This document shows positions 6,592-13,758 of a stretch of DNA of 13,758 nucleotides, one piece after another. A model generated the notes under the pieces. That model was not told where the DNA came from, made no database searches, and saw only the letters and a list, made by a program, of their open reading frames with translations. Where the stretch lies: contig DPMO01000036.1 in assembly GCA_003541445.1 (NCBI GenBank), positions 1 to 13,758 of the forward strand, written 5' to 3'. The position numbers and the translations under genes are program-made. This DNA is from Clostridiales bacterium (GTDB lineage Bacteria; Bacillota; Sulfobacillia; UBA995; UBA9673). Within the stretch, counting starts at the first letter, position 1; every line of letters begins with the position of its first letter.

Positions 6592-7713
6592 ATGACCGGA
6601 CCGAAAAAGACGCCCCTTTATGACCTGCACGTGAAGCACGGCGGCCGGATCATCGATTTCGGAGGCTGGGCGCTCCCGGTGCAGTACACGAGCATCATCG
6701 AAGAGCACCGGACCACCCGGGAGAAGGCCGGTCTCTTCGACGTCTCGCACATGGGGGAGTTCCGGGTCACGGGGAAGGACCCGCTCGGCTTCCTCCAGAA
6801 GGCGGTGACGAACGACATCGCCAAGGCGGATGTCGGCCGGTGCGTCTACTCGCCCATGTGCTATCCCTCGGGCGGGTGTGTGGACGACCTCATCGTCTAC
6901 CGCCTCGGTGAGAAAGAATACCTCATCGTCGTGAACGCGGCCAACGCGGCAAAGGATTTCGCCTGGATGACCGACATCCTGGAGGGCTTCCCGGGGACGC
7001 GCCTCGTGGACGAGTCCGACGGGACGGCTGAGCTCGCCCTCCAGGGTCCGAAGGCGGAGACTATCCTCCAGAAGGTCACAGAGGTCGACCTGAAGGCTAT
7101 CGGCTACTACCGGGTCAGGGACAAGGTGAAGGTCGCCGGGCGGACGTGCATGGTCTCCCGCACGGGCTACACCGGCGAGGACGGGTTCGAGATCTTCTCG
7201 TCCCCGGAGGACGCTCCCGAGATCTGGGAGGCCCTGATGGAAGCCGGGCGCCCCGAGGGTCTCGTTCCGGTCGGCCTCGGGGCCCGCGACACCCTGCGGT
7301 TCGAGGCGTCGATGCCGCTTTACGGGCAGGAGCTGGACGCGGAGCGGACTCCGCTCGAGGCGGGTCTCGGGCGCTTCGTCTCGTTCGACAAGGGGGACTT
7401 CATCGGGCGGGAGGCGCTCTTGGCCCAGAAGGAAAGGGGCCTTGAGAGGAAGCTCGTCGGCTTCGAGATGGTCGGGCGCGGCATCCCGCGGCACGAGTAC
7501 CCCATCCTCGATGCCGCCGGCCAAGCGGAGATCGGCTATGTGACCTCGGGGTCGTACGCCCCCTCGCTCGAAAGGAACCTCGGGTCCGGCTACGTCCCGG
7601 TGGAGATGTCCGGGATAGGGCAGAAGATCCATGTCGGTATCCGCGGCAGAGCCGTCGAGGCCGTCGTGGTGAGGACCCCGTTCTACAAGAGGCGGCGTCC
7701 GACCGGGGCGTGA
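6592..7713 (+). CDS. gcvT: Glycine cleavage system T protein (aminomethyltransferase)
   Basis: GcvT takes the aminomethyl group from lipoylated GcvH, releases ammonia and makes 5,10-methylene-tetrahydrofolate. The 373-residue protein is the normal length. It shows the N-terminal YDLHVKHGGRIIDFGGWALP segment (10-29), FDVSHMGEF (49-57) and GGCVDDLIVYR (94-104) with the folate-site aspartate region (Asp98/Asp99). It also has VVNAAN (113-118), the RTGYTGEDGFE stretch and the LGARDTLRFEA segment, then a C-terminal barrel domain. The ATG at 6592 is chosen because GGGAGGGAGGTG lies directly upstream; an in-frame ATG at 6562 lacks this. It is the first gene after the glycine riboswitch and is followed 24 bp later by gcvH. 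No missing residues were noticed. Confidence 0.98.
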   Translation: MTGPKKTPLYDLHVKHGGRIIDFGGWALPVQYTSIIEEHRTTREKAGLFDVSHMGEFRVTGKDPLGFLQKAVTNDIAKADVGRCVYSPMCYPSGGCVDDLIVYRLGEKEYLIVVNAANAAKDFAWMTDILEGFPGTRLVDESDGTAELALQGPKAETILQKVTEVDLKAIGYYRVRDKVKVAGRTCMVSRTGYTGEDGFEIFSSPEDAPEIWEALMEAGRPEGLVPVGLGARDTLRFEASMPLYGQELDAERTPLEAGLGRFVSFDKGDFIGREALLAQKERGLERKLVGFEMVGRGIPRHEYPILDAAGQAEIGYVTSGSYAPSLERNLGSGYVPVEMSGIGQKIHVGIRGRAVEAVVVRTPFYKRRRPTGA

Positions 7714-7737
7714 TCTCTCAAGAAGGGAGGGTCAAGG

Positions 7738-8139
7738 ATGAGTGGTGTTTACCCGAAGGACTTCAAGTACACGAAGACGCACGAGTGGATAAAGGTGACG
7801 GGGAACATCGGACGGGTCGGGCTGAGCAACTTCGCCCAGGACCACCTCGGTGAGATCGTCTTCGTCGAGCTTCCCGAGGTGGGCGCAGAGCTCAAGCAAG
7901 GTGAGACCTTCGGGGTCGTCGAGTCGGTCAAGGCCGTCTCGGACTGCTACGCTCCGGCCTCCGGGACGGTGGTCCGGGTCAACGAGAAGCTGGTCGACTC
8001 GCCCGAGCTGATCAACTCCGACCCCCACGGGGAAGGGTGGCTCTTCGAGATGGAGCTCTCCGACCCCAGCGAGCTCGACAACCTCATGGACGTCGAGGCC
8101 TACGAGAAGTTCGAGGCGGAAGAGGAGGTGGCGCACTGA
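7738..8139 (+). CDS. gcvH: Glycine cleavage system H protein (lipoyl carrier)
   Basis: GcvH shuttles the aminomethyl group and reducing equivalents between the P, T and L proteins on a lipoyl arm. The 133-residue protein has the family pattern: THEWIK (14-19), DHLGEIVFVELPEVG (35-49) and ESVKAVSDCYAP (62-73), with Lys65 as the lipoylation site, then the GWLFEMEL segment. The ATG is preceded by AAGAAGGGAGGG. It sits between gcvT and gcvPA, and its stop shares one base with the gcvPA start. In Firmicutes GcvH can also be the first acceptor of octanoyl groups for lipoyl synthesis, which is relevant to the two lipoylation-like genes at the end of this operon. Confidence 0.98.
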   Translation: MSGVYPKDFKYTKTHEWIKVTGNIGRVGLSNFAQDHLGEIVFVELPEVGAELKQGETFGVVESVKAVSDCYAPASGTVVRVNEKLVDSPELINSDPHGEGWLFEMELSDPSELDNLMDVEAYEKFEAEEEVAH

Positions 8140-9494
8140 TGGTCCACTCTCCCTACCTGCCCAACACGGAGGCGGACCGCCGGGCGATGCTCGCCGAGCT
8201 GGGCCTTGACTCCGTCGAGGACCTCTTCCGCGACATTCCGGAGGAGGTCCGCTTCCGGGGGAGACTCGACCTGCCGCCGGCCCTGTCAGAGCCCGAGCTC
8301 CTGGCCCACATGAAGGCCCTGGCCGCAAAGAACGCCGACGCATCGCAGTGGGTCCTGTTCCTGGGAGGCGGCGCCTACGACCACTTCATCCCGAGCGTTG
8401 TCGGGCACGTCATCGGCCGGTCGGAGTTCTACACCGCGTACACGCCCTACCAGGCGGAGGTCAGCCAGGGCGTCCTTCAGTCCATCTACGAGTACCAGTC
8501 CCTCATAACCCGCCTGACGGGGATGGGTGTCGCCAACGCCTCGATGTACGACGGGGCCAGCGCCATGGCCGAGGCGGCGCTCATCGCCTGCGCCGCGACG
8601 CGCCGGAAGAAGGTCGTCGTCCCCATGACCGTCAGCCCCGAGTACCAGGAGACCATCCGGACCTACATGGCCGGCCAGAAGATAGAAGTGGCCGTCGCGC
8701 CCTACGACGGCGAGACGGGCACGGCCGACCTGTCGGAGCTGGAGAAGCTCGTCGACGGCGACACCGCGGCCGTCCTCCTCCAGCACCCCAACTACTTCGG
8801 CTGTCTGGAGGACCCCGACGAGGTCTCCCGCATCGCCCACGGGGCCGGGGCCCTCTTCGTCGTCGCCGTGGACCCCATCTCTCTCGGCGTTCTGAAGCCG
8901 CCGGGCGAGTACGGGGCCGACATCGCCGTGGGCGAGGGCCAACCGCTCGGGAACCCGCTGTCCTTCGGCGGACCGCACCTCGGGTTCTTCGCGGCGACGG
9001 AAAAGCTCATCCGCCGCATGCCGGGGCGCATCGCCGGGGTGACGGTGGACAAGGACGGGGACCGGGGTTTCGTCCTGACGTTCCAGACCCGGGAGCAGCA
9101 CATCAGGCGGGAGAAGGCCACGTCGAACATCTGCACCAACGAGGCCCTCAACGCGCTGGCGGCGGCCGTGTACCTCACCGTCATGGGCCGCGAGGGCCTG
9201 GTCGAGGTGGCGAAGCTCTGTCTTCACAAGGCCCGCTACGCCCGTGAGCGGCTCTCGGCCCTCCCCGGCTTCCGGACTCCGTTCAGGGCCCCGTTCTTCA
9301 AGGAGTTCGTGGTCTCCGGCCCGCGCCCGCTCGAGGACCTCAACAGGTCTCTCGCCCAAAGGCGCATGCTCGTAGGGCCTGACCTCGGACGGCACTATCC
9401 GGAGCTGGAGGGCTCGTTCCTGGTCGCCGTCACCGAGAAGCGGACCAGGGCCGAGATAGACGGTCTGGCCGACGGATTGGGGGGTCTGGCATGA
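8139..9494 (+). CDS. gcvPA: Glycine dehydrogenase (decarboxylating) subunit 1
   Basis: This is the N-terminal half of the split P protein. With GcvPB it forms the PLP enzyme that decarboxylates glycine and loads aminomethyl onto GcvH. The 451-residue protein is normal length and has the expected segments. These include [15 protein letters not shown] near 69-83, the [13 protein letters not shown] stretch, [14 protein letters not shown], the [10 protein letters not shown] strand, [20 protein letters not shown], and [20 protein letters not shown] near the C-terminal third. The active-site lysine is on the partner subunit, as expected. The ATG overlaps the gcvH stop by one base (TGATG) and has GAGGAGGTG upstream. 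It overlaps gcvPB by 4 bases (ATGA), suggesting translational coupling and equal subunit amounts. No anomaly seen. Confidence 0.97.
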   Translation: MVHSPYLPNTEADRRAMLAELGLDSVEDLFRDIPEEVRFRGRLDLPPALSEPELLAHMKALAAKNADASQWVLFLGGGAYDHFIPSVVGHVIGRSEFYTAYTPYQAEVSQGVLQSIYEYQSLITRLTGMGVANASMYDGASAMAEAALIACAATRRKKVVVPMTVSPEYQETIRTYMAGQKIEVAVAPYDGETGTADLSELEKLVDGDTAAVLLQHPNYFGCLEDPDEVSRIAHGAGALFVVAVDPISLGVLKPPGEYGADIAVGEGQPLGNPLSFGGPHLGFFAATEKLIRRMPGRIAGVTVDKDGDRGFVLTFQTREQHIRREKATSNICTNEALNALAAAVYLTVMGREGLVEVAKLCLHKARYARERLSALPGFRTPFRAPFFKEFVVSGPRPLEDLNRSLAQRRMLVGPDLGRHYPELEGSFLVAVTEKRTRAEIDGLADGLGGLA

Positions 9495-10981
9495 GCGGCA
9501 GGGGCTACGTCTACAAGAACGAACCGCTCATCTTCGAGCTGTCCGTGCCGGGCCGCAGGGCCTACAGCCTGCCCGCCCTCGACGTCCCGGCCTCCGACCT
9601 CGCCGAGGTCCTGCCGGAGGACCAGCTCCGGCGTGAGCCAGCCGCCCTTCCGGAGGTCAGCGAGGTCGACGTCGTCCGCCACTTCACCCGTCTCTCGCAG
9701 CGGAACCACGGGGTCGACCTCGGGTTCTATCCGCTTGGGTCGTGCACGATGAAGTACAACCCGAAGGTCAACGAGGTCGTGGCCAACCTCGACGGGTTCA
9801 CCGGGGTGCACCCCCTGACCCCCGAGGAGCTCGTCCAGGGCGCCCTCCAGCTCATGTACGAGATGCAGGGCTACCTGGCGGAGATAGGCGGGGTCGACGA
9901 GGTGACGCTCCAGCCGGCGGCCGGGGCGCACGGGGAGTTCACCGGTGTCTCCATCATAAGGGCCTACCTGGAGGACAGGGGTGAGGGGCACCGCTACAAG
10001 ATCATCATCCCCGACTCGGCCCACGGGACGAACCCGGCCACCGCGGTCGTCGCCGGCTGCCGCACGGTCGAGGTGAAGTCGGACGAGCGCGGCGGGGTGG
10101 ACCTCGAGTCGCTGAAGGCCGTCGTGGACGAGGACGTCGTCTGCCTGATGCTGACCAATCCCAACACGCTCGGGCTCTTCGACGAGAACATCCGCGAGAT
10201 AGCCGATATCGTCCACAAGGCCGGAGGCCTGCTCTACTACGACGGCGCCAACCTCAACGCGACGATGGGCTACGCCCGCCCGGGTGACGCCGGGTTCGAC
10301 GTGGTCCACTTCAACCTGCACAAGACCTTCGCGACGCCCCACGGCGGCGGCGGTCCGGGCTCGGGACCGGTCGGCGTCAAGAAGGAGCTGGCCGACTACC
10401 TCCCCGTCCCGGTGGTCAGGAAGACGGGTGACCGCTACTTCCTCGACTACTCCGTCCCGAAGACCATCGGCCGGGTGAAGTCGTTCCACGGCAACTTCGG
10501 GGTCGTGGTGAAGGCCTACGCCTACATCCGGTCGATGGGCCCCGACGGGCTGAAGCGGGTGAGCGAGGACGCCGTCCTGAACGCCAACTTCCTGATGAGG
10601 AAGCTGGCCCGGGACTACCACCTCACCTATGACCGCATCTGCAAGCACGAGTTCGTGGTCTCCGGCGTAAGGCAGAAGGAGCGCTACGGCGTCAAGACCC
10701 TCGACATCGCCAAGCGCCTCCTGGACTACGACTTCCACGCGCCGACGGTCTACTTCCCGCTCATCGTCCCGGAGGCGCTGATGGTCGAGCCGACGGAGAC
10801 GGAGAGCCGGGAGACCCTGGAAGCCTTCGCCGAGGCCATGGCGGCCATCGCCCGTGAGGCGGCGGAGGACCCGGACAAGGTCACCGGCGCCCCGTACACG
10901 ACCTTCGTCAAGAGGTTGGACGAGGCGCGTGCGGTCCGGCAGCCGGACGTGGCCTTCAAGGGGGACCTCGAAGAGAAGTAG
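9491..10981 (+). CDS. gcvPB: Glycine dehydrogenase (decarboxylating) subunit 2
   Basis: This is the C-terminal half of the split P protein and carries the PLP cofactor. The 496-residue protein shows [16 protein letters not shown] (77-92), the QPAAGAHGE stretch (141-149), [10 protein letters not shown] (174-183), and [20 protein letters not shown] (273-292), where Lys278 is the PLP lysine. The later [19 protein letters not shown] and CKHEFVVS segments are also typical of the family. The length matches other split-P subunits in Firmicutes, Thermotoga-like bacteria and archaea. The start is the ATG at 9491 inside the gcvPA stop. No terminator with a T-run follows. Instead 130 bp of GC-rich DNA leads to the first radical SAM gene, so read-through is likely. 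The L protein (lipoamide dehydrogenase) is not in the window. Confidence 0.97.
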   Translation: MSGRGYVYKNEPLIFELSVPGRRAYSLPALDVPASDLAEVLPEDQLRREPAALPEVSEVDVVRHFTRLSQRNHGVDLGFYPLGSCTMKYNPKVNEVVANLDGFTGVHPLTPEELVQGALQLMYEMQGYLAEIGGVDEVTLQPAAGAHGEFTGVSIIRAYLEDRGEGHRYKIIIPDSAHGTNPATAVVAGCRTVEVKSDERGGVDLESLKAVVDEDVVCLMLTNPNTLGLFDENIREIADIVHKAGGLLYYDGANLNATMGYARPGDAGFDVVHFNLHKTFATPHGGGGPGSGPVGVKKELADYLPVPVVRKTGDRYFLDYSVPKTIGRVKSFHGNFGVVVKAYAYIRSMGPDGLKRVSEDAVLNANFLMRKLARDYHLTYDRICKHEFVVSGVRQKERYGVKTLDIAKRLLDYDFHAPTVYFPLIVPEALMVEPTETESRETLEAFAEAMAAIAREAAEDPDKVTGAPYTTFVKRLDEARAVRQPDVAFKGDLEEK

Positions 10982-11053
10982 CCGCCCGGCCGCGGCCGTC
11001 CCGGCGGGGCCGGCCGTGCGGCAGGCGGCGGGGACGCTGAGAGCGCGGAGGAC

Positions 11054-11100
11054 GGGGCGGCCGCGCGGTGCCGCCCCCCTCCGCCTGTTTCACGGAGGGG
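11054..11100 (+). promoter_or_regulatory. Two overlapping hairpins before the radical SAM pair, the second occluding the ribosome binding site
   Basis: A GGGGCGGC/GCCGCCCC stem (11054-11061 with 11070-11077, 8-nt loop) overlaps by two bases an 8-bp stem (11076-11083 with 11093-11100, 9-nt loop). The 3' arm of the second stem is CGGAGGGG, the first half of the purine-rich ribosome binding site of the next gene. There is no T-run, so neither looks like an intrinsic terminator. Masking of translation or an alternative fold is possible, but chance pairing is common in DNA this GC-rich. Confidence 0.35.
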
Positions 11101-11111
11101 AGGTGCCGCCG

Positions 11112-12032
11112 GTGGGTCAGTGTACGGCGGGATACCGTGAGAGGGTCATACGGTTCGACACGCTGACCGCGACGGAGGCCGTGTCCGTGACGGGGGCGAC
11201 GTGCGCCGTCCGGTGTGCACACTGTGGGGGCCACTACCTCCGGGGGATGCTCTCCCCGGCCGAGGCCTCCCGGCTGGCCGCTTCCGGCGGCGGCCGGCTC
11301 GCAGGCCGCCGGGTGAAGAGCTTCCTGGTCAGCGGTGGCTGCCGGCCGGACGGAGCGGTCCCGCTTCTGGAGCACGAAGGACTCCTCGGGGAACTGGCCC
11401 GCGCCGGCCGCCTCAACCTTCACGCGGGCCTGGTTCGGACGGAGGACGAGGCGCGGGCGCTGGCCCGGTACGCCGCAGCCGTCTCGCTCGACTTCACCGT
11501 GGACCAGGAGACCATTGACGAGGTCTACGGGTTTCAGGGGGTGAAGGCGTCGGATTTCATCCGGGCCTACGAGCTCCTCTCGGAGTTCATGCCGGTGACC
11601 CCGCACGTGCTCGTGGGACTCCACGGGGGGCGGGTGCGGGGCGAGCGCGAGGCCGTTCGCGTCCTCGCCTCGCTCGGCGCGCGGGCCGTCGTCTTCCTCG
11701 TCTTCATCCCGACGAGAGGGAGCAGGTTCGAGGGGGCGGAGCCGCCGCCGGTGGAGGAGGTCCTGAGGGTCCTCGAGGGGGCCAGGGAGGCCCTTCCTGA
11801 CGCTTCCATCGTCCTCGGCTGCATGCGCCCGAAGGGCTCCTACCGTGAGAAGCTGGACGCGGCCGCGGTGAGGGCCCGGGTCGTGGACCGTGTCGCCGTG
11901 CCGACCCCGGCGGCGGTGCAGGAGGCGGCACGGCTCGGCCTCGAGGTGGTGTGGTCGGATGAGTGCTGTGTGTTCCCGTCCGGGCCGGTGCCCGCCGGGT
12001 GCGCCTCGCCGGAGGAGGGGAGCCCCCTTTGA
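11112..12032 (+). CDS. Radical SAM protein, biotin-synthase-like (COG1856-like); likely one half of a LipS1/LipS2-type lipoyl synthase
   Basis: This 306-residue protein has a radical SAM cluster motif CX3CX2C at Cys31, Cys35 and Cys38 (TCAVRCAHC), followed by GGHYLRGM. It also has SGGCRPDGAVPL (74-85), LNLHAGL, VYGFQGVK, the VTPHVLVGL strand, PTRGSRFEG and GCMRPKGSYREKLDA (236-250). This pattern resembles the uncharacterised biotin-synthase-like group COG1856, not BioB or LipA. Further cysteines (77, 237, 285, 286, 297) could hold an auxiliary cluster. The GTG at 11112 is preferred, with AGGTG 6 nt upstream; GTG 11103 is too close to its ribosome binding site. It overlaps the next gene by 3 bases. 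With the following fused protein and the GcvH operon, the likely role is one sulfur insertion into octanoyl-GcvH. I cannot say whether it is LipS1 or LipS2. Function is inferred; the fold call is strong. Confidence 0.82.
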   Translation: MGQCTAGYRERVIRFDTLTATEAVSVTGATCAVRCAHCGGHYLRGMLSPAEASRLAASGGGRLAGRRVKSFLVSGGCRPDGAVPLLEHEGLLGELARAGRLNLHAGLVRTEDEARALARYAAAVSLDFTVDQETIDEVYGFQGVKASDFIRAYELLSEFMPVTPHVLVGLHGGRVRGEREAVRVLASLGARAVVFLVFIPTRGSRFEGAEPPPVEEVLRVLEGAREALPDASIVLGCMRPKGSYREKLDAAAVRARVVDRVAVPTPAAVQEAARLGLEVVWSDECCVFPSGPVPAGCASPEEGSPL

Positions 12033-13758
12033 GAGCTTCAGCCGGAACCCTGGCCGTCGTCAGAGGCCGTCGGCCTGACGCCAGGCCTGGCGGGGACGCC
12101 CTGCCGACGACGGCCTACCTTTTGGTCGGCGAAGGATGCTCCCGCGACTGCGGTTTCTGCCCGCAGGCCCGCCGGGCACGGGCGCGCGGCGACCTCTTGG
12201 CTCGAGTGAACTGGCCTGAGGCGGGGGGAGAAGGGTTCTGGACGGGCCTGGCCCGGGCCGTCTCCGACGGGCAGATAAGGCGGGTCTGCTTCCAGCTGAC
12301 CGTGGCGCCCGGCGTGCTCGAAGAGGCCCGGGCCGCGGTGAGCGAGGTCCGCCGGCGCCTGCCCGGGGTCCCGGTGTGCGTGTCGGCCGCGTGCCGGAGC
12401 CTCGCCGAGGTCGAGCGCATCCTCGGCTGGGGCGCGGAGCGCGTGACCCTGGCGGTCGACGCCGCGAGCCCGGCCGCCTACCGCGAGGTCAAGGGCGGGT
12501 CCCTGGAGCGGCGGCTGGACTTCATCGCCCGGGCGGCCCGGCGGTTCCCGGGGCGGATCGGGACACACCTCATCGCCGGACTGGGGGAGACCGAGGAGGA
12601 GATGGTGCGGCTCTTGCAGGTCATGACCGACCTGGACGTGACCGTGGCCCTCTTCGCCTTCACCCCCGTGGAGGGCACAGGCCTCGAGGGCCGCGAGCCT
12701 CCCGACCTCCGGTCCTACCGGCGGCTCCAGGCCGCCCGGCACCTTGTCGTGAAGAGCCTCGTCCGGGCCGAGGACATGGGCTTCGACGAGCGGGGACGCA
12801 TCCGGTCCTATGGCCTGCCGTGGGAGAGCGTGCGGGAGGCCCTGGCCGGGGGGGAGGCCTTCCAAACGAGCGGGTGCAAGGACTGCAACCGCCCCTACTA
12901 CAACGAGCGTCCCTCCGGGGACCTGTTCAACTACCCGAGGCCGTTGTCGGAGACAGAGAGGGCGGCGGCGCTGGAGGAGGCCCGGCCCGTCGGCGGGGAG
13001 GAGGACGGGACCGGGTCCGGGCCCGAGGTGTCGCTGGCACGGAGGGCCGGACGGACGATGGCGCACATCGCGATACGGACGGCGGGGCCCCGCGGCCGCG
13101 GCCGGCGCGAGTGGAGGCTCATCGTCGAGGACGAGCCGCGTTGCGCCGCCGAGAACATGGCCGTCGACGAGGCCGTCGCGCGTTCGGTCGCCGCAGGGAA
13201 CGCTCCCCCGACCCTGCGCTTCTACCGGTGGCGGCCGCCGGCCGTGTCGTTGGGCTACTTCCAAGACGCGGCCGAGGCCGTGGACCTGGAGGCCTGTCGG
13301 GCCGAGGGCGTCTCGGTGGTGAGGCGCCTCACCGGCGGCCGGGCGGTCCTCCACGACCGGGAGGTAACCTATTCGGTCGTGGTCCCTAGCGCTCTTCTTC
13401 CCGACTCGGTCGTGGAGAGCTACCGGCTCCTGGCCGAGGGGCTGGTCACCGGTCTCAGGGCCCTGGGCTACAGGGCCTACCTCGCCCCGGAGAGGCCGGA
13501 GCGGGCGGGGGACCCGGGCCCGGGTGTTCCGGGAGCGGCCTGTTTCGAGGTGCCGTCATCCTACGAGATCCTGGTGGGCGGACGGAAGGTCGTCGGGAGC
13601 GCCCAGGTCAGGAGGGCGGGGGTCATCCTTCAGCACGGGTCGATAATGCTCGAACTCGATGCGGCCCGCCTGGCCCGCGTGCTGGGCCTGGGTTCGGAAG
13701 GGGCCGAGAGGCTCAGGGCCCGGGCCGCGGGCCTGGTAGAGTTCGCCGCCTCCGGCGG
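12029..13758 (+). CDS. Radical SAM (LipS-type) - LipM octanoyltransferase fusion, C-terminus beyond window
   Basis: A continuous 576-codon frame runs off the window end. Residues about 25-305 are a radical SAM domain: GEGCSRDCGFCPQA (Cys37, Cys41, Cys44; CX3CX2C), the FTPVEGT segment, and a C-terminal GCKDCNRPYYNERP (Cys283, Cys286) then FNYPRP (299-304), a plausible auxiliary-cluster site. A charged Gly-rich linker (about 308-358) leads to a LipM/LplA-fold domain from about 361. It has RRLTGGRAVLHDREVTYSV (432-450), ACFEVPSSYEI (504-514) with Cys505 in the position of the LipM nucleophile, GGRKVVGSAQ (517-526) with Lys520, and ILQHGSI (533-539). These features favour octanoyl-ACP:GcvH octanoyltransferase over lipoate ligase. 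About 60 residues are probably missing. The start is TTG 12029, with GGAGGAGGGG 8 nt upstream, overlapping the previous stop. The proposed role is octanoyl loading plus one sulfur insertion on GcvH. Confidence 0.85.
   Translation, partial: MRASAGTLAVVRGRRPDARPGGDALPTTAYLLVGEGCSRDCGFCPQARRARARGDLLARVNWPEAGGEGFWTGLARAVSDGQIRRVCFQLTVAPGVLEEARAAVSEVRRRLPGVPVCVSAACRSLAEVERILGWGAERVTLAVDAASPAAYREVKGGSLERRLDFIARAARRFPGRIGTHLIAGLGETEEEMVRLLQVMTDLDVTVALFAFTPVEGTGLEGREPPDLRSYRRLQAARHLVVKSLVRAEDMGFDERGRIRSYGLPWESVREALAGGEAFQTSGCKDCNRPYYNERPSGDLFNYPRPLSETERAAALEEARPVGGEEDGTGSGPEVSLARRAGRTMAHIAIRTAGPRGRGRREWRLIVEDEPRCAAENMAVDEAVARSVAAGNAPPTLRFYRWRPPAVSLGYFQDAAEAVDLEACRAEGVSVVRRLTGGRAVLHDREVTYSVVVPSALLPDSVVESYRLLAEGLVTGLRALGYRAYLAPERPERAGDPGPGVPGAACFEVPSSYEILVGGRKVVGSAQVRRAGVILQHGSIMLELDAARLARVLGLGSEGAERLRARAAGLVEFAASG

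Noticed and set aside
8286..10738. Long minus-strand open frames opposite gcvPA and gcvPB (369 and 447 codons)
   Set aside because: They are mirror frames of highly conserved coding sequence, have no ribosome binding site or family motif, and are explained by GC-rich codon bias.
10982..11077. Intrinsic terminator between gcvPB and the radical SAM genes
   Set aside because: GC-rich stems exist but no T-rich tract follows any of them, so termination here is not supported by sequence.
12038..13354. 438-codon minus-strand open frame opposite the radical SAM/LipM fusion
   Set aside because: Low-complexity Pro/Gly/Arg/His composition and no motif; the plus strand carries clear catalytic motifs.
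12029..13758. Call as biotin synthase plus lipoate-protein ligase
   Set aside because: Such radical SAM proteins are often labelled biotin synthase, but the C-terminal CxxC-NRPYYNERP motif and GcvH context do not fit BioB. The ligase label is less likely than LipM because of the TGGRAVLH motif and the CFEVPSSYE cysteine.

Overview
The window looks like chromosome from a GC-rich, endospore-forming Firmicute. The reasons are a SpoIIP domain, a tandem glycine riboswitch with an intrinsic terminator, the split glycine decarboxylase (GcvPA plus GcvPB), a QueT-type ECF substrate-binding subunit, a LipM-type octanoyltransferase, and frequent GTG/TTG starts behind strong purine-rich ribosome binding sites. 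I cannot name a genus. No rRNA, tRNA, transposon or CRISPR array is visible.

Left part (1-4353): a YfcE-like metallophosphoesterase (+, possibly beginning before the window) runs head-on into a YdiF/Uup-like ABC-F ATPase (-), their stop codons directly abutting. A short AT-richer divergent spacer separates the ABC-F gene from queT (+), which has a structured leader. queT converges with a CPBP-family intramembrane protease gene (-). That gene is followed by 344 bp of non-coding DNA that is visibly less GC-rich than its surroundings.

Middle (4354-6096, -): one 580-residue protein fuses an N-terminal LytR-CpsA-Psr (LCP) glycopolymer transferase domain to a complete C-terminal SpoIIP peptidoglycan hydrolase domain. 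I know these only as separate proteins.

Right part (6256-13758, +): a tandem glycine riboswitch and terminator precede gcvT-gcvH-gcvPA-gcvPB, spaced or overlapping as one operon. After 130 bp come two radical SAM genes. The first is a CX3CX2C protein of the biotin-synthase-like type (COG1856-like). The second, overlapping it by 3 bases, encodes a radical SAM domain with a C-terminal CxxC-NRPYYNERP motif, fused in frame to a LipM-type octanoyltransferase domain and cut off by the window end. Together they look like the non-canonical two-component lipoyl synthase (LipS1/LipS2) with its octanoyl-loading enzyme built in. The inferred system is a glycine-controlled operon that encodes the glycine cleavage proteins and also the machinery to build lipoyl on GcvH Lys65: octanoyl transfer by the LipM domain, then sulfur insertion by the two radical SAM partners. 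The P/H/T part is established knowledge. The lipoyl function of the last two genes is inferred from motifs and context.
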